64,000 nt of DNA, from positions 7,311,024 through 7,375,023 of the forward strand of contig JASSKH010000001.1 in assembly GCA_031763025.1 (NCBI GenBank), read 5' to 3'. This stretch comes from Macrocystis pyrifera (lineage: Eukaryota > Sar > Phaeophyceae > Laminariales > Laminariaceae). Of the stretch, positions 23,663 to 38,600 are shown piece by piece; the first letter of the stretch is position 1, and each line of letters starts with the position of its first letter. The position numbers and the translations under genes were made by a program. Below the pieces are notes generated by a model. It was given only the letters and a program-made list of their open reading frames with translations. It did not search any database and was not told where the DNA came from.

Positions 23663-26600
23663 ACTGGTGAGCTGGTGAGGGTAGAAAGGCCCCTCGCTAT
23701 AGGCGCCGCCAAAGTCCTCATCATACGCAGTTTCTCTTGATATCCCATCGTAATCGAGGCTCGCTATGGTACTCAATACTGTTGTTTAAACGCGATTTTG
23801 CTTCTGCTGTACGAGGTGTATAATTTGCATATTGGCCAGGAGTGTCTTGGGGACATAGATCGTTCAAGCGTTTTAGGGCCAACTGCAGTCCCGTTTCCGG
23901 GACAAAGTATTAATATAATAGTCATATTCTATTAATAAGTAGTTTGTCTCCCAAACTGATCTGAATGAAGAGACTGCGGCCCTACAAGGGTTGAGAGTTG
24001 AGAGAAGCAAACGTATTTCAGATTTGTGACCACAGAACTTTTATCTCTCTAGGTTTGAAGAATCGGCATGGACACTATTAATAATGGTCGCGCTGGATGT
24101 CGACGCGTAGAAAGAACGGTTTAATGTGAAGAAAACAACAACAACAACAACAACAACAACATGTAAAACACAATAACAAAAGCACAAAATGATATCGTAT
24201 ACGAGTATGTCCCCGGTGGCTTGGTAGGTGGTCCGCGAGCCTATCAAGATCAATTTCGTGAGTTCGAGTCTCACCGAGCGCATGCTCCTAGGGGCTTTTT
24301 CTTGCATAAAATTGATTAGCGGAAAGCGCGAGAGCGTGAGTTAGCTGTACATTCGATGAAAATCGACGAGCAGTGGGAATGCTGAACCCTATGCGCGATA
24401 AAACTAAAGGCACGTACCGGGGGGGAGAAGGGACGACACCTGTGACCACGGCTTGTCCAGAAGATCGTCGAGGGTAAAACCTCCTACGAGTGGGCTGGAA
24501 AGTAAAGTGATGATAAAAAAATAAAATAAAATAAAATAAAATAAAAATGGATGGATGGACAGACAGCAGCAGCCAAATGGGTATATGCCAGAATCATACC
24601 GCACGGATACATACGGTGAAACGGTACTGAAGTAGGACAAGCCGAAACCACGAAACAATGGGGCCGGCGGTATCGGTATGCTATACAGATACCGGAAAAA
24701 CCGCTACTGCTGCGAGGCGGACGCCCCGGCCAGGTTTCCTCTGTTACGTGGTCGTGGTGTGTGGAGTGTGGAGTGCTCGCCGAGGTGGGTCGCTTCCTCG
24801 GGTCTACGCGAACGGAGCGACAAGCCTTAGGTGTTAGGTGTTCGGTGTTGACGTGACCTTGGATTGACGTGTATTAATACGGTTCATTCTATTAATATTA
24901 ATCATAGGAGACGGGGCTGTCGGAGGGAACACCGGAGGTGAAAAGCACGCTATTTTGATTAATTATTGGCTTCGTTTTACCCAAGAAAAGCGCAATAAAT
25001 ACAGAATAATATATGAATACGGTTACTTTGATCCTTTTGAGACTGCTCTAGTCTCTTTATTAATGGATGAGTTGTGGGGACAAACTACTTGAAATATGAA
25101 TGGTCCCTCCGAAAACGGAACTACGGTTCTAACAAAGTTACAGCAGTAAATAAGTATTTGGTAATAGATTCACGCCAAAGGTTCAACTCTAAAAACGGCT
25201 TCGGTTTACACAAGAAAAGCACAACAACGAGAATTACAAATAAATTAAAAAAATATTATTAATATTAATAGTAGTGCCCTTCTCTACCCCGGCTACTAAT
25301 ATCAAGGGGGGACCTTAGTAAATAAATACCCTGGTAGGATCTACGGTACGCACAAAACCCTACGTATATAAATATATTCCCCTATTTTTACTATTAATAA
25401 CAATTTTTGGTCTATTTACTATTAATACGTATGGTGCCGGGTAATAGAGGACCGTGGCAGCAATTAATCCAGTCGCAACACGAAATAAATATTAATAGTA
25501 ATACCCACCTCACGGGGCATACGAGCGAAACAGCGAACTCATCACCATGCTGCCGCATGCCACGTACAGCACCTGCATAGCGATAGGTGTGTGTGTGTTC
25601 TTCACATTAAACCGCTCTTCTACTCGTCGACATCCAGCAAGCCCAGTGTCCGTGCTGATTCTTCACCCTAGAAAGATACGAGCTCTGTGGTCACAGACTA
25701 CGACACAGAGATAACACACCGTAATGCATTAATAGCCTACGCAATACCACATGCCTTCGAACTAGGTGCGGCCGACACAACATACATACATACGCCAGCA
25801 ACCAAAATACACCATAAAGAAAGAGAAGCAACGAAGAAACCACACCGAAAAAGAACAAGAAAAAGAGGAGAAGAATCCCAAATGAATAAATAAAATGGGA
25901 AGCCAAAGCTCAGACACATACTTACCCCGAGCATGAGCCAAAAGAGACGCACGTGCAAGGGGGAAGAAAAAAGTAGGTGGCCGTCTATGACACTGCTGTA
26001 TACCAGGTATATATTATCAACGAGCTGGTATACACGCCAATCGCCATACCTAATAGTGCTATTCTGCGTTTTTGATTTTTTACCACCCGGGGTGGTGTAT
26101 ATATATAGGGTTGTGGTATACACCGTCACCCCGGCGATAAAGTGGGTGGTCGTTTGGGATTTTCGCTTGTTTACAACCCCCGGTGGTATTTGTGCTGTAG
26201 GGGTGTGATAAAAGGGGGGGGGGATAGCATTGGTACACGACGGTAAAAAAAAGACGCGATCGAGCCTGGAACCGCGGCAGCAACAGTCGTGTGAGCCCCG
26301 GACATTGATTTGCCCGTTGCGAAGGACTACGCTTGCGTTTCCCTTACGACTCTGTACCTCCTCAACCTCCATGCTGTTGGCCTCCATGTATACGGTAGTC
26401 TTTGATACCGGTGCTCTTGCACACCTGGTGCGCTGCTGCTACGTACTGCTGCTGCTGCTGCTGTACGGGTACCGGTACTGACAAGCAGTCGTTTTGTTGA
26501 TGGCGGCACGCTTTCACCCGCGGTTGGTACCTTTGGGGATGTCACAATGATTTTGAGGCACATTACCTCCGGGGCTGTGATATATATATATATATACATA

Positions 26601-29600
26601 TAGATACATCGTCACCCGGGTGATAACTCGGGTGGTCGTTAACATCTTCAGAACGATGGCTACCCGGGTGGTACACTGCTTGTGGGCGCGTGGAATACCC
26701 TGCTGTCGTATAGGTATTCCCGGAATATATTAACGTATTTTTTTTTTTCATTTTTTTGTCCATCCCATTTATTTGTCTTCGCCCTTCGCCCTTCGCGCTC
26801 CTGCTCCCTCCTACCCGTGACTCCGATCCGGGGTTACACGTTAACACAGAATATTACGGGGGACTATAGTAAGTAGGACCTGCGGCACACACAGAAATAT
26901 ATATATATATTTCGCTCTTTTTTTCCAACATTATTAGGTCCTATTTACTATTTACTATGGTCCCCCGTAATAGTAGGCTCTTCCCCATCCCCACCATGGG
27001 ACACGTGTTAAATTCTTATCGCGAGATGGGTTGAGCATTTCTTTTCCCCATCGACCAGTGTCGAATTGTGCCTACACACGCTGTACGAGTGTAATAAGCT
27101 CTCTCGACAAGCAGTTATTGATATTAATAGTTGCTGTCAATTGATATATAAAACCGCATAATAGTATGGAGAATCGAACCCCGGACACCAACGCCAGTAG
27201 TGCTGGAGGTTAACCAGGAGGCTCGACAGAAGGAGAAAACGGCCTACACTCCTTACCAAAGTCATCATAAAAAAACAAACTATCAATAGTGTCGTGCAGT
27301 TTCCGGATGAACTTGCGATGGGCGAGTTTTTTTCATGGTTGTATTTACTTATTAATAAGTTGTAGCATACCCCCCCCATCTCTGCGTCTCGCAAATGGGT
27401 GGTGGGGTGTCGCGATTTTTTTTTCGTGTACCCAAGGTTAGCGATTAAAGACCACCTGGGCATGGGTCCCTCCTCAATGTTTTCCATTTATTTATATTTC
27501 TCCCAACCTTGCGCGAAACGCTCGCGTCGATGACGACGGCAAGTATTATTATTCTTAGTAGTAAACGATATATCATACACAATCATCATACGACAGACAA
27601 AGCTAGAGTTACACCGTCGGCACCGTCGAGAGAGATGGGCTGCCCCGGACATCGGTGCGTGTTTGTGTGGATCTCCCGCCGCGCGCTGCAGGGCACGAAG
27701 GTATCTACAGCCCGCCGTTGAACAGCTGTATCCCGCGCTAAGAACGCCTTGTTACCACCAAGGAAACCCAATAAGTCGGATATTCGGCATGTCCGATCAC
27801 AACTGATCAGTCCGACTAATAACTATTAATACTCGGCGACCTAAGTCGTGCCCACTCACATCCCTACTTTCCATGGTATTACGGTGTTCCGGTACAGCAG
27901 TCGAGTATGTACGGACACTATCGTCCGGGATACCAGGGGATACCGTGAAAATATTGATGCAATACAAAATACCGGTACGTGTATTCGATTCGGAAAAAAA
28001 TGGCGGGATTCGAGCTTTTCGATATTTCTTCTTATATGTGCTGACCATGCTCGTTTCGACGACGGTATCCGTCACTGCTATATGGAGTATGAGGCGATGA
28101 CATTTTTCTTGTGTGTTAGCTCCCTTCTCTTCTGGCCTACCCGGACGGTACTTACTCTTATGGCGTGTGTGTCTGGGGTGGACGCAATGTGCGTATGATC
28201 AGATCTGCTGGCTACACACTTTCTGTAGGCCCTTCTGTATCTACTGATTGAGCCAGTAGCTATGTACGCGGCATGGATGATATGTGCCAGGTATGCTACA
28301 ATAAAAACTGGATTTTATCACTTGAGGAAATGACTTAGTTGAAGAAAACCCGTCTAAAAGCGGCTAACTTCTTCAATTCGTAAATTCAAGTCTGATAGGC
28401 TCAAAAACCGTATACTCTTCAACAGCAACCGAACGCACTAACTCTTGGTAAAATCGACGAGTATATACGTACAACCGGAGTTACAGCAGTAAAAAGAAAA
28501 ATTTACTGCGGATTCTCCTTTTTTTCGCTTCAAACGATTGTTTTTGCTGTACCTCCGGCTGTACTCGTTCGATTTTATTAAGAGTAAGTGCGTTCGGTTG
28601 CTGTTGAGGAGTATATACATAGTTTTTTAGCCCATCAGACTTCCAATTTTTACGAATTGAAGATGTTAGCCGCTTTAGACGTTTTGTTCTCAACTACTTT
28701 TGTCATTTTCTCAAGTTAAAAAATCCAGTTTTGTTATTAGTAGTGTGTACAAAATTGCTGACGGGAGTATTATTTGTCTTTAGTGCCCCCACTATCCACT
28801 ATGATCCTAGTAAACAAAAAGAACAAAAAAGGGTCATAGTCATCAAAAGGAGATCTGGTGGTGTTAATTTTTCTTTGCAATTTCGGGCGGTCGGCCTTCA
28901 GCCTTCAGGTTTGAGTTGCATTTTACTTCGACGGGTGTCGTTGTGCTTCTGTCAAAACGTCAAAACACTCTTTCTGCTTTCTGCCTACTGGTGGCACCCC
29001 TACAACTGCTGTAGTACTACATATTAATATTAAGTAGTAGGAGTAGAAATAGTAGTAGCAGCAGTAGTCGGAGTAGTAGTAGGAGTGGTAGTAGTACTAC
29101 TTGTAGTAGCAAATTTTCAAAGGTCGTCTCAGCAGTACCCGCACTGGTCCTCGTGACTGATGTCAATGACTCACAAGTACGAGTCAGTCAATTTTGGAGG
29201 ACCCAGCCTCCAGGGTACCTGGGGGATGAGACGACGGAACCCCGCCAGTCCCAAGGGTGTAAGGGCCGAAATGATCGAGTCCTGCCAGTCCCCGACGTAC
29301 CCGGAGGCTTGAATCGCTGAACCCCAGCAATTGCTACGGCATATTGACTGGGATGACCTTGAAAGGACCCGTGACTACACTACCATTATCACTCATTTTG
29401 GAGCATCAAGTCTGGGGGCTGTGATGACTGATGACTCAGTCTCCCCAGTCCCAAGGGCACCTATGGGGGCTGAAAGGACTGGTTTCTCGCGAGTACCGAG
29501 CCGAAGGGCAAAACACGAAGAAAACTCGTTTCTACTTACCAGGTAGTTCGGTATCTCCCTCTGAAAGAAGTCTCCAAAAACATCGAGGAAGGTCAGTTGT

Positions 29601-32600
29601 AGTTGTCGGGGTTCAGTTAATGACGCACCTACTATTACTACTGTGTTGTAGTACGCCCCCCTCCAATACCATACCCGCCTCCATATTACCTGACATGACA
29701 TATTTTATGTTATACCCACGTACAACCAGTGGTACTGTTCGTATTGACCCCAAAATCATACCCCTTAAACTACCTACCTTCGGATGCTATTATTAATAAT
29801 AGGTGCGATTAATAAGTGCTTGGTATTTTCTTTATGGCATGAATGGGTCAAGTGGCATTAGTGGTTCAAGCCTCAACATCTCAAAATTGTTCGAAGCAGG
29901 TGTCATTGAGAGGGTTCTTTAGATGAGGGGACGATGTAGACTGGTATTCATGCAATTATGTATATTTTATTACATTGTCATCCTTCGACGGTTCAACCCG
30001 GAGGTTGTGGAGAGGCCTGGTTGGTTGGAGGCATCTTGTCGACGAAGTTTTCTGCAGCATACTGCTGTTGATACTACCACCTACCGCTGTAGTAGCGGCG
30101 TGCTCTGCCGATGCCTACTCGTGCTGCTGCTTCTGCGGCAACGCAAACATTTCGGTGTGTTTCGTAGTTTTCCGTATTTTTATACCTGATTTTGCCTTGG
30201 GCATGCATCACTCGTCCCTTACGGTACATTGGTAAGATGGCGAGGGTACGGTAACGAGCAGGAGAAGAAAGCTACAACTATTAATCGAAATCAAACATGT
30301 CAGGAGCCGTGTCACAAGCGAGGGAAAACGCGCGCTATCAAGGGTGTAGGGCCGAGTGTTCTACACTGAAGCCTTTGTAGTTTGGTGTCAGTCAAGGCAT
30401 GTGTCGAGGGAAAGTTGCTGTCTGTCAAGGGGGGAAAAAACTGTCTCCCGACATGTTTGATCGAAATGGAGTTTATTGTCTGTTCGTCTCACTTGGGGTT
30501 GTTCGTCTGTCATGCCGTCATTTCTACCTGAGTTTTTCAGGGCTGATGTCCCGTTTTGGTTTTGAGGACAAACTAACACGGGGAACCATAATAAATAGGA
30601 CTTACGGTACACACCAAAGCCTATATATGTTTCGCTATTTTTGCTAACAATATTTGGTCCTATTTACTACTGTATGCTCCCCCGTATTGGCTGGAATCTG
30701 AGTGGTTTGTCCCCCAAACGGGACAGTAGTTCTAGGCAAGTCAACTCTGCCGAGGCATTCCGAGTCGGTCGCCCCGGTGCTCCAAATCTATTGGTTAATA
30801 GCGTTGGCCTCGAACATTTTTTTTTTTTTTTTCTTGTCGAGTGTACATGCAGTATGATACCATGGATATCTTCTCGGTGTTGTTTGGCTGCAAGTGATGC
30901 AGGGGATGGTATACCACAGCAGCAGCTCGTTAGCATGGTGTCCCTCACAGACTGGTATGGTACTGCCGTGCGCACTGCACATTATTTCACTCTTGTTTGT
31001 TCTGTGCTATCGAGATGCATTTTTGTTTTCAGCCTGTTTTTGTGACCACAGGCAGGAAGGATTTCAGTCAGGGAAGGGAAAGAAGTGAGCTGGTGTGACA
31101 ACATCACCATCACTCTTATTGATGGCGTTGATGTCGAGGGTTCCATTCTCCGTACGTGTGGAGCGTTTTATCTCTCGAACGACACTATGAATATTACGGG
31201 GAACCATCGTAAATAGGACCACAGGCAGACACAAAAACCTGTACGTATATTTCCCTATTTAAACTACTGTAGCAATATTTATTAATAGTTCTATTTACTA
31301 TGGTCCCCCGTACTAACTGGCCAGAGTGCCTATTACTTAATAGCGTGGGTAGGCATAGTTTGACGCGAGTCGACGAGGTAGGGAAGTGCTGAGCCTTTGT
31401 CGCGATAAAAATGCCATTCGCGTACCTGAGCTGGAGGGGGAAGGAGTAGAGCCTACTATTACGGGGGGCCATAGTAAATGGAACCAAATATTGTTAGTAA
31501 GGTAAATATACACCTGGTAGGTTTTTGTGCGTACCGTACGTAGGTCTTCTTTACTATATGGTCCCCCGTAGTATTAATGTGTGACCCGGATCTGGGTGAA
31601 TACGACTACTGTGTTTACGAGTGTAGGGAGGGAGCAGGAGAAAAAGGGACGAAAACAATCTGAAAATACTACGTATTAATACATGGGATGGGGAAAAATA
31701 AACGTTTTTTTTTTTTCTCACCAATATCGTCAATACCTGGGCGGCACGTAGTCTACCGCAGCGTTAACTTTTTAATAGGAACGCGTTACAGATTATGCCT
31801 GGTATACATGGCTATCACTACTGTCACTATCACTATGACTATGACTATAACTAGCGATACGAAGCCACCGGCAGTTAGGACCAGCAACTACTGCACGTGA
31901 CTAGTATACGGCAGTTATATTAATGCATGCCGGTACTCGACGCCAAAGTAGCCCAGAGGCGTGTCTATCAAGCTGCATCATCCACTCCAACCAGCTCCAA
32001 CCACCCGTACTTTCCCGCTCTCGCACGTGGTCAAGGGCGGCCTATCATTTTCCGAGCAAGTAAAAGCTAGGTACTCTAGTTTTGTGTGTCATATTTTCCT
32101 ACGATTTGGAAGTGCTACTCGTACAGTGATGATAACTATACACTATTAACAAACTAGCTGCTGTATTGTAGTGCGTGCCGCTCGAGTCTTGCCCAATGCA
32201 GCTTCGCTGCCGCCATGGTGCGGCAAATTATATTCCCCCCCCCCCCCCACCCCGCGATTCCGCTGTCTTCTCCCTGCCAAAAAACGCGCAGTATTTAGAA
32301 TGAGAAGCAATTTACCGTTCCTTGAGTATATTCCTGCCGATCGATTAGTCTACTTGTCCTCGTGTATGCAGTGGAAATCACTTGTGTACCTCGTATAATA
32401 TTATAATATTATGTGGGCGTGATCGAAGGCAGGACGATACACCTCAACTCGGTAGTATATGATACTTGGAAGGATGAAGAGAAGATAACGATTATTAGGG
32501 CCGAGTTTCTTGCGTATAGGCTATCGGCTGTCGACTGACGGGTAGTCCATAGGTCGGTACGAAGTTCATCTCCCCGACGCTGTGTGTTTAAATCATTCTT

Positions 32601-35600
32601 GCCCTCACTTTCACTAGTTTCCGGCTGAACTCGTATTATAGGATAATTTCACAACTCACACAGATTAGATAGATCATGTGCAGATAGATCATTTACCAAA
32701 AGATCAGGTGCAGATAAATCATTTACAGATATATCATCTAGTTCATCTCCTGCCGTTGTGCGAGGCAGCGCAGGATCAATTTGTCTGTGCTTAGTACTTC
32801 TCCAACCCAGGAAAAGTGTCGTAGACCGTGAAGACTATACGGCCCCCACCTGGCAAGGCAACATGAGCTGAATCGCACAGATCCTACAGATCAGGAATGT
32901 TTGTGTCTGTTTGCCTTGGAATATCTACATCATCAAGTCGGAACGACCTGTAGATGATCTGTAAGATGATCTGTCCGAGGTGTCGAAGTTTTAGATTTGG
33001 TACCCATAGCGGCCTCCTGGGCAAGCCGTGGTATATGTCGGTTGGTCGATGGCTGCCACGACATGTGTATTGCAAGCATTTTTTTGCCGTGCAATGCAAA
33101 TATTTCTGACTTTATTAATATTAGGCTTCTCAATTGACCACCAATAGGCTTCTGAACTCAATGTTCATCGGCTTGTCAACTGAGTAACTACTACTGCTGT
33201 ACCTCTGTTCTACAGCAGTACTTGCCTGTAGCAGTACACATTATCGTAATATCGTTTTTTTTTTTTTTTTCCGCCTACTTTTTTTTTTATCTCAGCCTAG
33301 ACCATTAGACCATGGAATGGCTTATCAGGTTAAGCGTACACATTGCTTGAGCCTCATTAAACTTCACGCCCGTTTTGTGGACATATTACTTGGAATTAGC
33401 GTCAAATGCGTGATTCTGCACAGCAGTAGCTTTTGGGTGGCTTTTTACCAATGACTTGCAAATAATGATGAGCATTACGGCGGAGCATAGCAAATAGGAC
33501 CTACCGTACAGACAAAAACCTATATATTTCCCTATTTTTACTATTAATAACAATATTGGGTCTTATTTACTTTGGTCCCCCATAAAATACAGTTAGCACT
33601 AATGACTCGCTAGCAGTACGAATGGCTTACTACTTGAGTAGTAGTACGAATTAGTTGGCAATAGTGAGAGTGACTTAGTAATAGTACTAGTGACTTACTA
33701 TTAGTACTGATGACTTACTAACAGCACTATTAATAATGAGCTTCTTAAGCGAGTCTCTCAGAAAAATTGCAGGTGCACACCCGTCTGGTCGTCCCTTCTC
33801 CCCCCGTAACCCTTACTTGAACTGTTAATAATTACTTGCTGCATGTCGGATATGTTGTGCATGCAGGTGTTCGGGTGGAATACAGAAGGCAACGTCATAT
33901 TCGACGACGTTTCCTGCACGCTAAACTCGGCGGAGAAAAACGGCGGCTGTTTCTACACGTTGGGAACGGGCACCGCGACCAACGGAACGGTCATGCACAA
34001 CAACCAGGCGGAAAACGGAGGCTGCGTATGTGAGAACAGTATGTATGTGTCGTGCGTCATACGGTATATTTACTAAGATGAAAATCAAGAGCAAGCTGTC
34101 AGATCGAGGATTTCGCCGATACTCATATTTGCAAGCTGTGTGTGATAGGTCGATCCTTCGATCCAGTAGTGGACAAACCTTGATAGTAGATCTACTATCA
34201 AGGTTTGTCCACCCCTCCCTTCGATCGCATGTACTACGGGTTTTGTATGGCCGCAGGGCGTGTTTTAACCCCCTCCAAAGAGCATGGGAACGAGCGGAAC
34301 GGAAGGAGGCTGTTCGTGGCCATTCGTTCCGTCTCTGTGTAAAAAAACGCGTTTGGGTCGATGCAGCATCCTACAGTAATAGGCCTCGCCAGCCGAATCA
34401 GTACGAACGGTGTGAATCTTTTGCACATGCCAGAGCACATTGTGGTGTCCACATCCATCTTCGGTGGTGTCCATCTACATCAAATAAAATCCTATGTGTT
34501 CCCGTTCGGTCGGGCCGTTCGGTCCTCCCAAACGAGAAAAAGGGGTGCAACACGTTTTCCTCTTGCTAGATATACTGCTGTTTTTCTCGGGCTGCACTGA
34601 ATCTATTTGTTTCCTACAACCAACCAGCACCAATTCATACAGCAAATGATATTCCATTCGATTCGTTCCAATTTCCAATGCTCTCTGGGGGGGGTTAAGG
34701 CACGCCCTCACGCAGGAAATACAGTCCGTGTACTGTGAGGAAGACTAAATCTGCTTGAGAAGCTGCAGAATTCAAGGAGTGGGTGTGTCTGTATTTGGAA
34801 AATAAATATATAGGAAATAAATTGTCCCAGTTATTCCTGAATGACGGCGCCACAGCAGTAGCTGTACCAGGCACCTGGTATATATATATATATAATATAT
34901 ATGGTATATATGGTATATATCTGTATATGAAAGACTGAATGATGTCATGATAGTAGGGTGTAGTAGTCTGTATGTCGATGCCGTTGTCTTGCTACTACTA
35001 TTCATATTATTACGGGGGAACAAAGTAAATAGGACCTACGGTACACACAAAAACCTATATATTTCCCTATTTTTGACTGGAAATATTTGGTTCTATTTAC
35101 TATGGTCCCCCGTAATAGTGTAGTTGACTTTTGATGGCTATCGGAGGACTATCGAGTACGATGAGTACGATGCAACAAGATGCCGATACAAATGAGTACA
35201 TAGATATCGGTATGTTTTATATACGTCAAAAATCACTACAGCAGTAGTAGTGTTTAGTATCACCATTAAGAACACGGGCACGCCGGAGTACGGAGGGGGA
35301 CAAAACACGCTCGATGCGATACACCTGCCGTTTAAAACGCTATCGAGGCTCTCGATGCGATCCTCGACAACATGCACGTACAAGTCGTAGTAAAGGACAT
35401 CATGAAAGCCGCCGGCATGGTCGCCGTTTTTTTTTTCTCCCTTGTTTTGGGTGCTTCTGAATGAATTCATTCAGGCTTGGCGGAAGCACGATCGATGCGC
35501 TGCCGTACGTAGCGAGTAGAGAGGGAGGCCAATCAATCACGCCTCTTGCGAGTCGAGGCTGGGCTTTCGGCGCGCCGTTTTTGTTCTTGTACGAAAAACG

Positions 35601-38600
35601 CCACCGGGGTTCGGGTCTGGACCGCCGCCGACTGCAAGGCAGAAATTGACCAAAAGGTGTCGCAGGAGTTTATTCACAGGGTGGTGCTGTATGTGGAGAC
35701 ATGCAAGCAGGCTTCACACGCCACTCGGCGCTTGCACCATCACCATTGCGAAGAGAAAATCAGGTTGGAAATTCGTCCGAGAGAGTGGCTTATTTTATCA
35801 CCCCATTACGGGGGACCATAGTTAATACAGTAGGAGCAAACATTGCGGGTGAAAATTGGGAAGTATGTAGGTTTTAGTGCGTACCGTAGGTCCTATTTGC
35901 TATGTTCCCCCGTAATAGTGTGTGGTGTGTTACACAAGGCATACGGCAATCGTACTGCTGTATGAAAGCGGCCAGCAAGGAGGGGAAAACCGCGATCTCG
36001 TGTGATATGATGGTGTTGTTTTGTTTTTAACCCCTGGGTCTTGTATGTAGCCTCCGGGTAGCTTCGGCCAGAATCTGATCGCATCGTCTACCGAGTTATT
36101 GTTGTAAATCGCGCCAAGAAAGGTGCCATAGGATTAATGCGATTAATCGCCTTTTTTGTTTTTCGATCGCGATTCATCGTCGATAAAAGTATATTGTCGT
36201 ATATCGCGATTAATCGCGATATTCGGGCACAAGGCGGTACACTTCGGGAGGAACCCAACGTATATAGAGCAGTATTAATAGTAGTCAAGGAAGTGCTAAG
36301 GGCCCGGCGCAGCGGCGCGGTGGAAGTTTGAACCGTCGATCATTGCCTGCGTGAAACGTATAGACTGAGTACAGGTGCATGCACAGGAATGCAGTACATG
36401 AAAGGTACGAAACCGATGATGAGTTGGGTGTCTGAGATTCACGTCCAGCTACGATCCCACAACCAGACTCGTGCTGTATCGATACAATGGGCATCCATGA
36501 TGAGTCCCTGAATACATAAGCGATGTTGTCCTCTCGAGTTGGCTGTTGTATTTGCTACTCTGTAGTCAACATTATTTCACCACCTACGACCACGGCCGCC
36601 CTTTCACTCGTCAAAACAACACAACCACCAGACGCAATTCGCGCACCAATGCGGAAGACACAATCGATGGCGAGGTGCATCCAGGAACTGAGACAGTCAC
36701 CTGGCAGCCAGCAGTCTTGCTGAATGTCTGCTCTGTAGAGATGTGTATCGGAGGTTTTGTTGAGTAGTCGTGATCGTGAATCGCGATTATTCAATAGTTG
36801 CGATTTACGATCACGATAGTCAATCGTAATCGGGAGTCATTTTTTTGCGATCACGGCCACCAGAAATCGCGATTAAATCGTGATAGCAGAACGCGATCTA
36901 CAACACTGCCTGTACCGTGATTCACAAACAGTGCGCGGCAGTTGCATGTTTTGAGTCGTTGTGCCCGAGTCTAACGTGAGGACGTATATACGTGTACCTG
37001 ATATACCAGAATGTCAGCAATCGCCTTAAGTGGCTTGTTGTACCCTACCGTGCTACCGTGCTACCGTTCCTGTCACGGATGACTTTGTTCGCGCATAGAA
37101 CAATGCCCGATTACACTCTGATGCGAACATCAAACGGAGAGTACAATTACCGTCTACCAGGCTCTGATGTGAATGAATATCAAGCGGGGAATGTAGTCGC
37201 CGTCTAGGCTCTCTTATGTGACCGAGAATATACTGTAGTCACGGTTTAGAGTCTGATGTGGTACAAGAAATAGCCCCAAAACAAACTGAGCATGAGATTG
37301 AAGAGGGAAATAAGAAATTCTGGAGCGGTAATGCTATGGTTACTGTGGAACACATTCATTCAAAAAGTAAGAAATTCACGATGGGCCGTTGTCCCGGTTT
37401 TTGACTCGAGGGCCCGCCCGCACTGACTGACTGTAGAGATTTTCTACTGCTAACCTCTGAACCCGCACGTCCTATTTCCCACGGTGTGCACCGCATCCCC
37501 GGCACTTGGTAAGACACGAGAAAACGAACCTCCTCTGACCAATTGCCGAGCTAGCTGATTTTCTCGACACGGCAGCGGAGAGCGCAAGCAACGCTGTATG
37601 ACGCGACGCGATGTGTTGTCTATTTCAATATTTCGACATGTTTTCCACTTGAACTTTTCAGGACTGCACTCCCGCTTCGGAGACAAGCCAGTCAAAACGC
37701 TACTGTAAGTAACTTTTCTTGTCCCCAAAACTGGTGAAAAAGAGACTGCGGTCCCAGAGGGGTTATTGACTCCACCATTTTCGTTGTTTGCGTCCCCCTT
37801 TACTTGATGATATAAGGCCGTGCCAGTCTGCGCGGAAGTGCAAGGAGCGCTTCTACGTAAATGCGAAGACCCCACGGTCCTTCTGCGCACGGCCAAGACT
37901 AATAGTAGTGTACTGCGGTAACAACTTCATCCCCAGAGAAAAAACTGAATATTTTCGTTGTGTGTATGTGTTCCCTCCATCTTTCCGATTTTTTTTTTCG
38001 CGGCCAAGAAATTCGCCATGGGAAGTGTATCCCGAAGCATAAACCACTCCGGGCGAAAGTGTAAAAACTTCTTGGTCTTCCTAGTAATGTATAAACACGC
38101 GTTGTATTTCCAACCAGAGTGCTATGGCTCAAACAAGCAATTATGACCGACGCAACCTTAGCCTTGCAGCATATACGTCTGGAGACGGCACTTTCACCCC
38201 TTTTAAGGTAGCTGACAGAAATATGTTCCATTTTTTTTCATTTTTTTTTTCCCCCTGGCTTACGCCAAACTGCTATTAGTAGGTTGTTTAGCGTGGGACA
38301 CTCGGATCGACGTCTTCGACCGAAGTGCGCTTTCCCTTGACTGGCTTCTGCTGACATATTTGCTTGCAACCAATCCCCCTGTCGTCCACATGTATGATTA
38401 TGGCTGTCAGACGCGTTCGACGACGGCGGTTTCAGTGTCGACGGCGGAGACTTCATGTGCCAGTGCACCGAGAGAGGCGGTTTCATTTTTGTTGGGACAA
38501 GCTCGCGGCTCAAGATCACCGGGGGATGTTTGCGAACAACCTGTCCACCAGGAGGGCAGGAGTGGTGAGAAGTGGCCCGGCGGCGGCGGCGGCGGCTGCT

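Larger units (their letters stand above)
23011..33866 (+). other. Intron 1 (10,856 bp)
   Basis: No exon-like segment was found inside. Contents: poly-A at 23,281, a 30-nt C run, R1 copies, one SINE, six MITE copies, paired ~130-bp repeats (26,078 and 26,567), a tRNA-like remnant near 27,160, a 430-bp fold-back element, AGT-rich microsatellite (29,030-29,110) and T runs at 30,821 and 33,256. Exons 1 and 2 join in phase across it. Confidence 0.75.
34030..38410 (+). other. Intron 2 (4,381 bp)
   Basis: No further exon seen. Holds two MITEs, a 44-bp perfect palindrome, pieces of dispersed repeats also present near 40,640-40,760 and 41,740-41,900, ATCGCGATTAATCGCGAT-type palindromes (36,100-36,240; 36,770-36,900) and a P2 copy. 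Confidence 0.7.

Noticed and set aside
27150..27225. tRNA gene on the minus strand
   Set aside because: T-arm and D-loop phrases are present, but there is no acceptor stem and the anticodon loop has the wrong size. Kept only as a low-confidence remnant.
34361..34600. Short open frames in intron 2 near the 44-bp palindrome
   Set aside because: No beta-helix motif and no splice phase that would fit between exons 2 and 3, which already join in frame.
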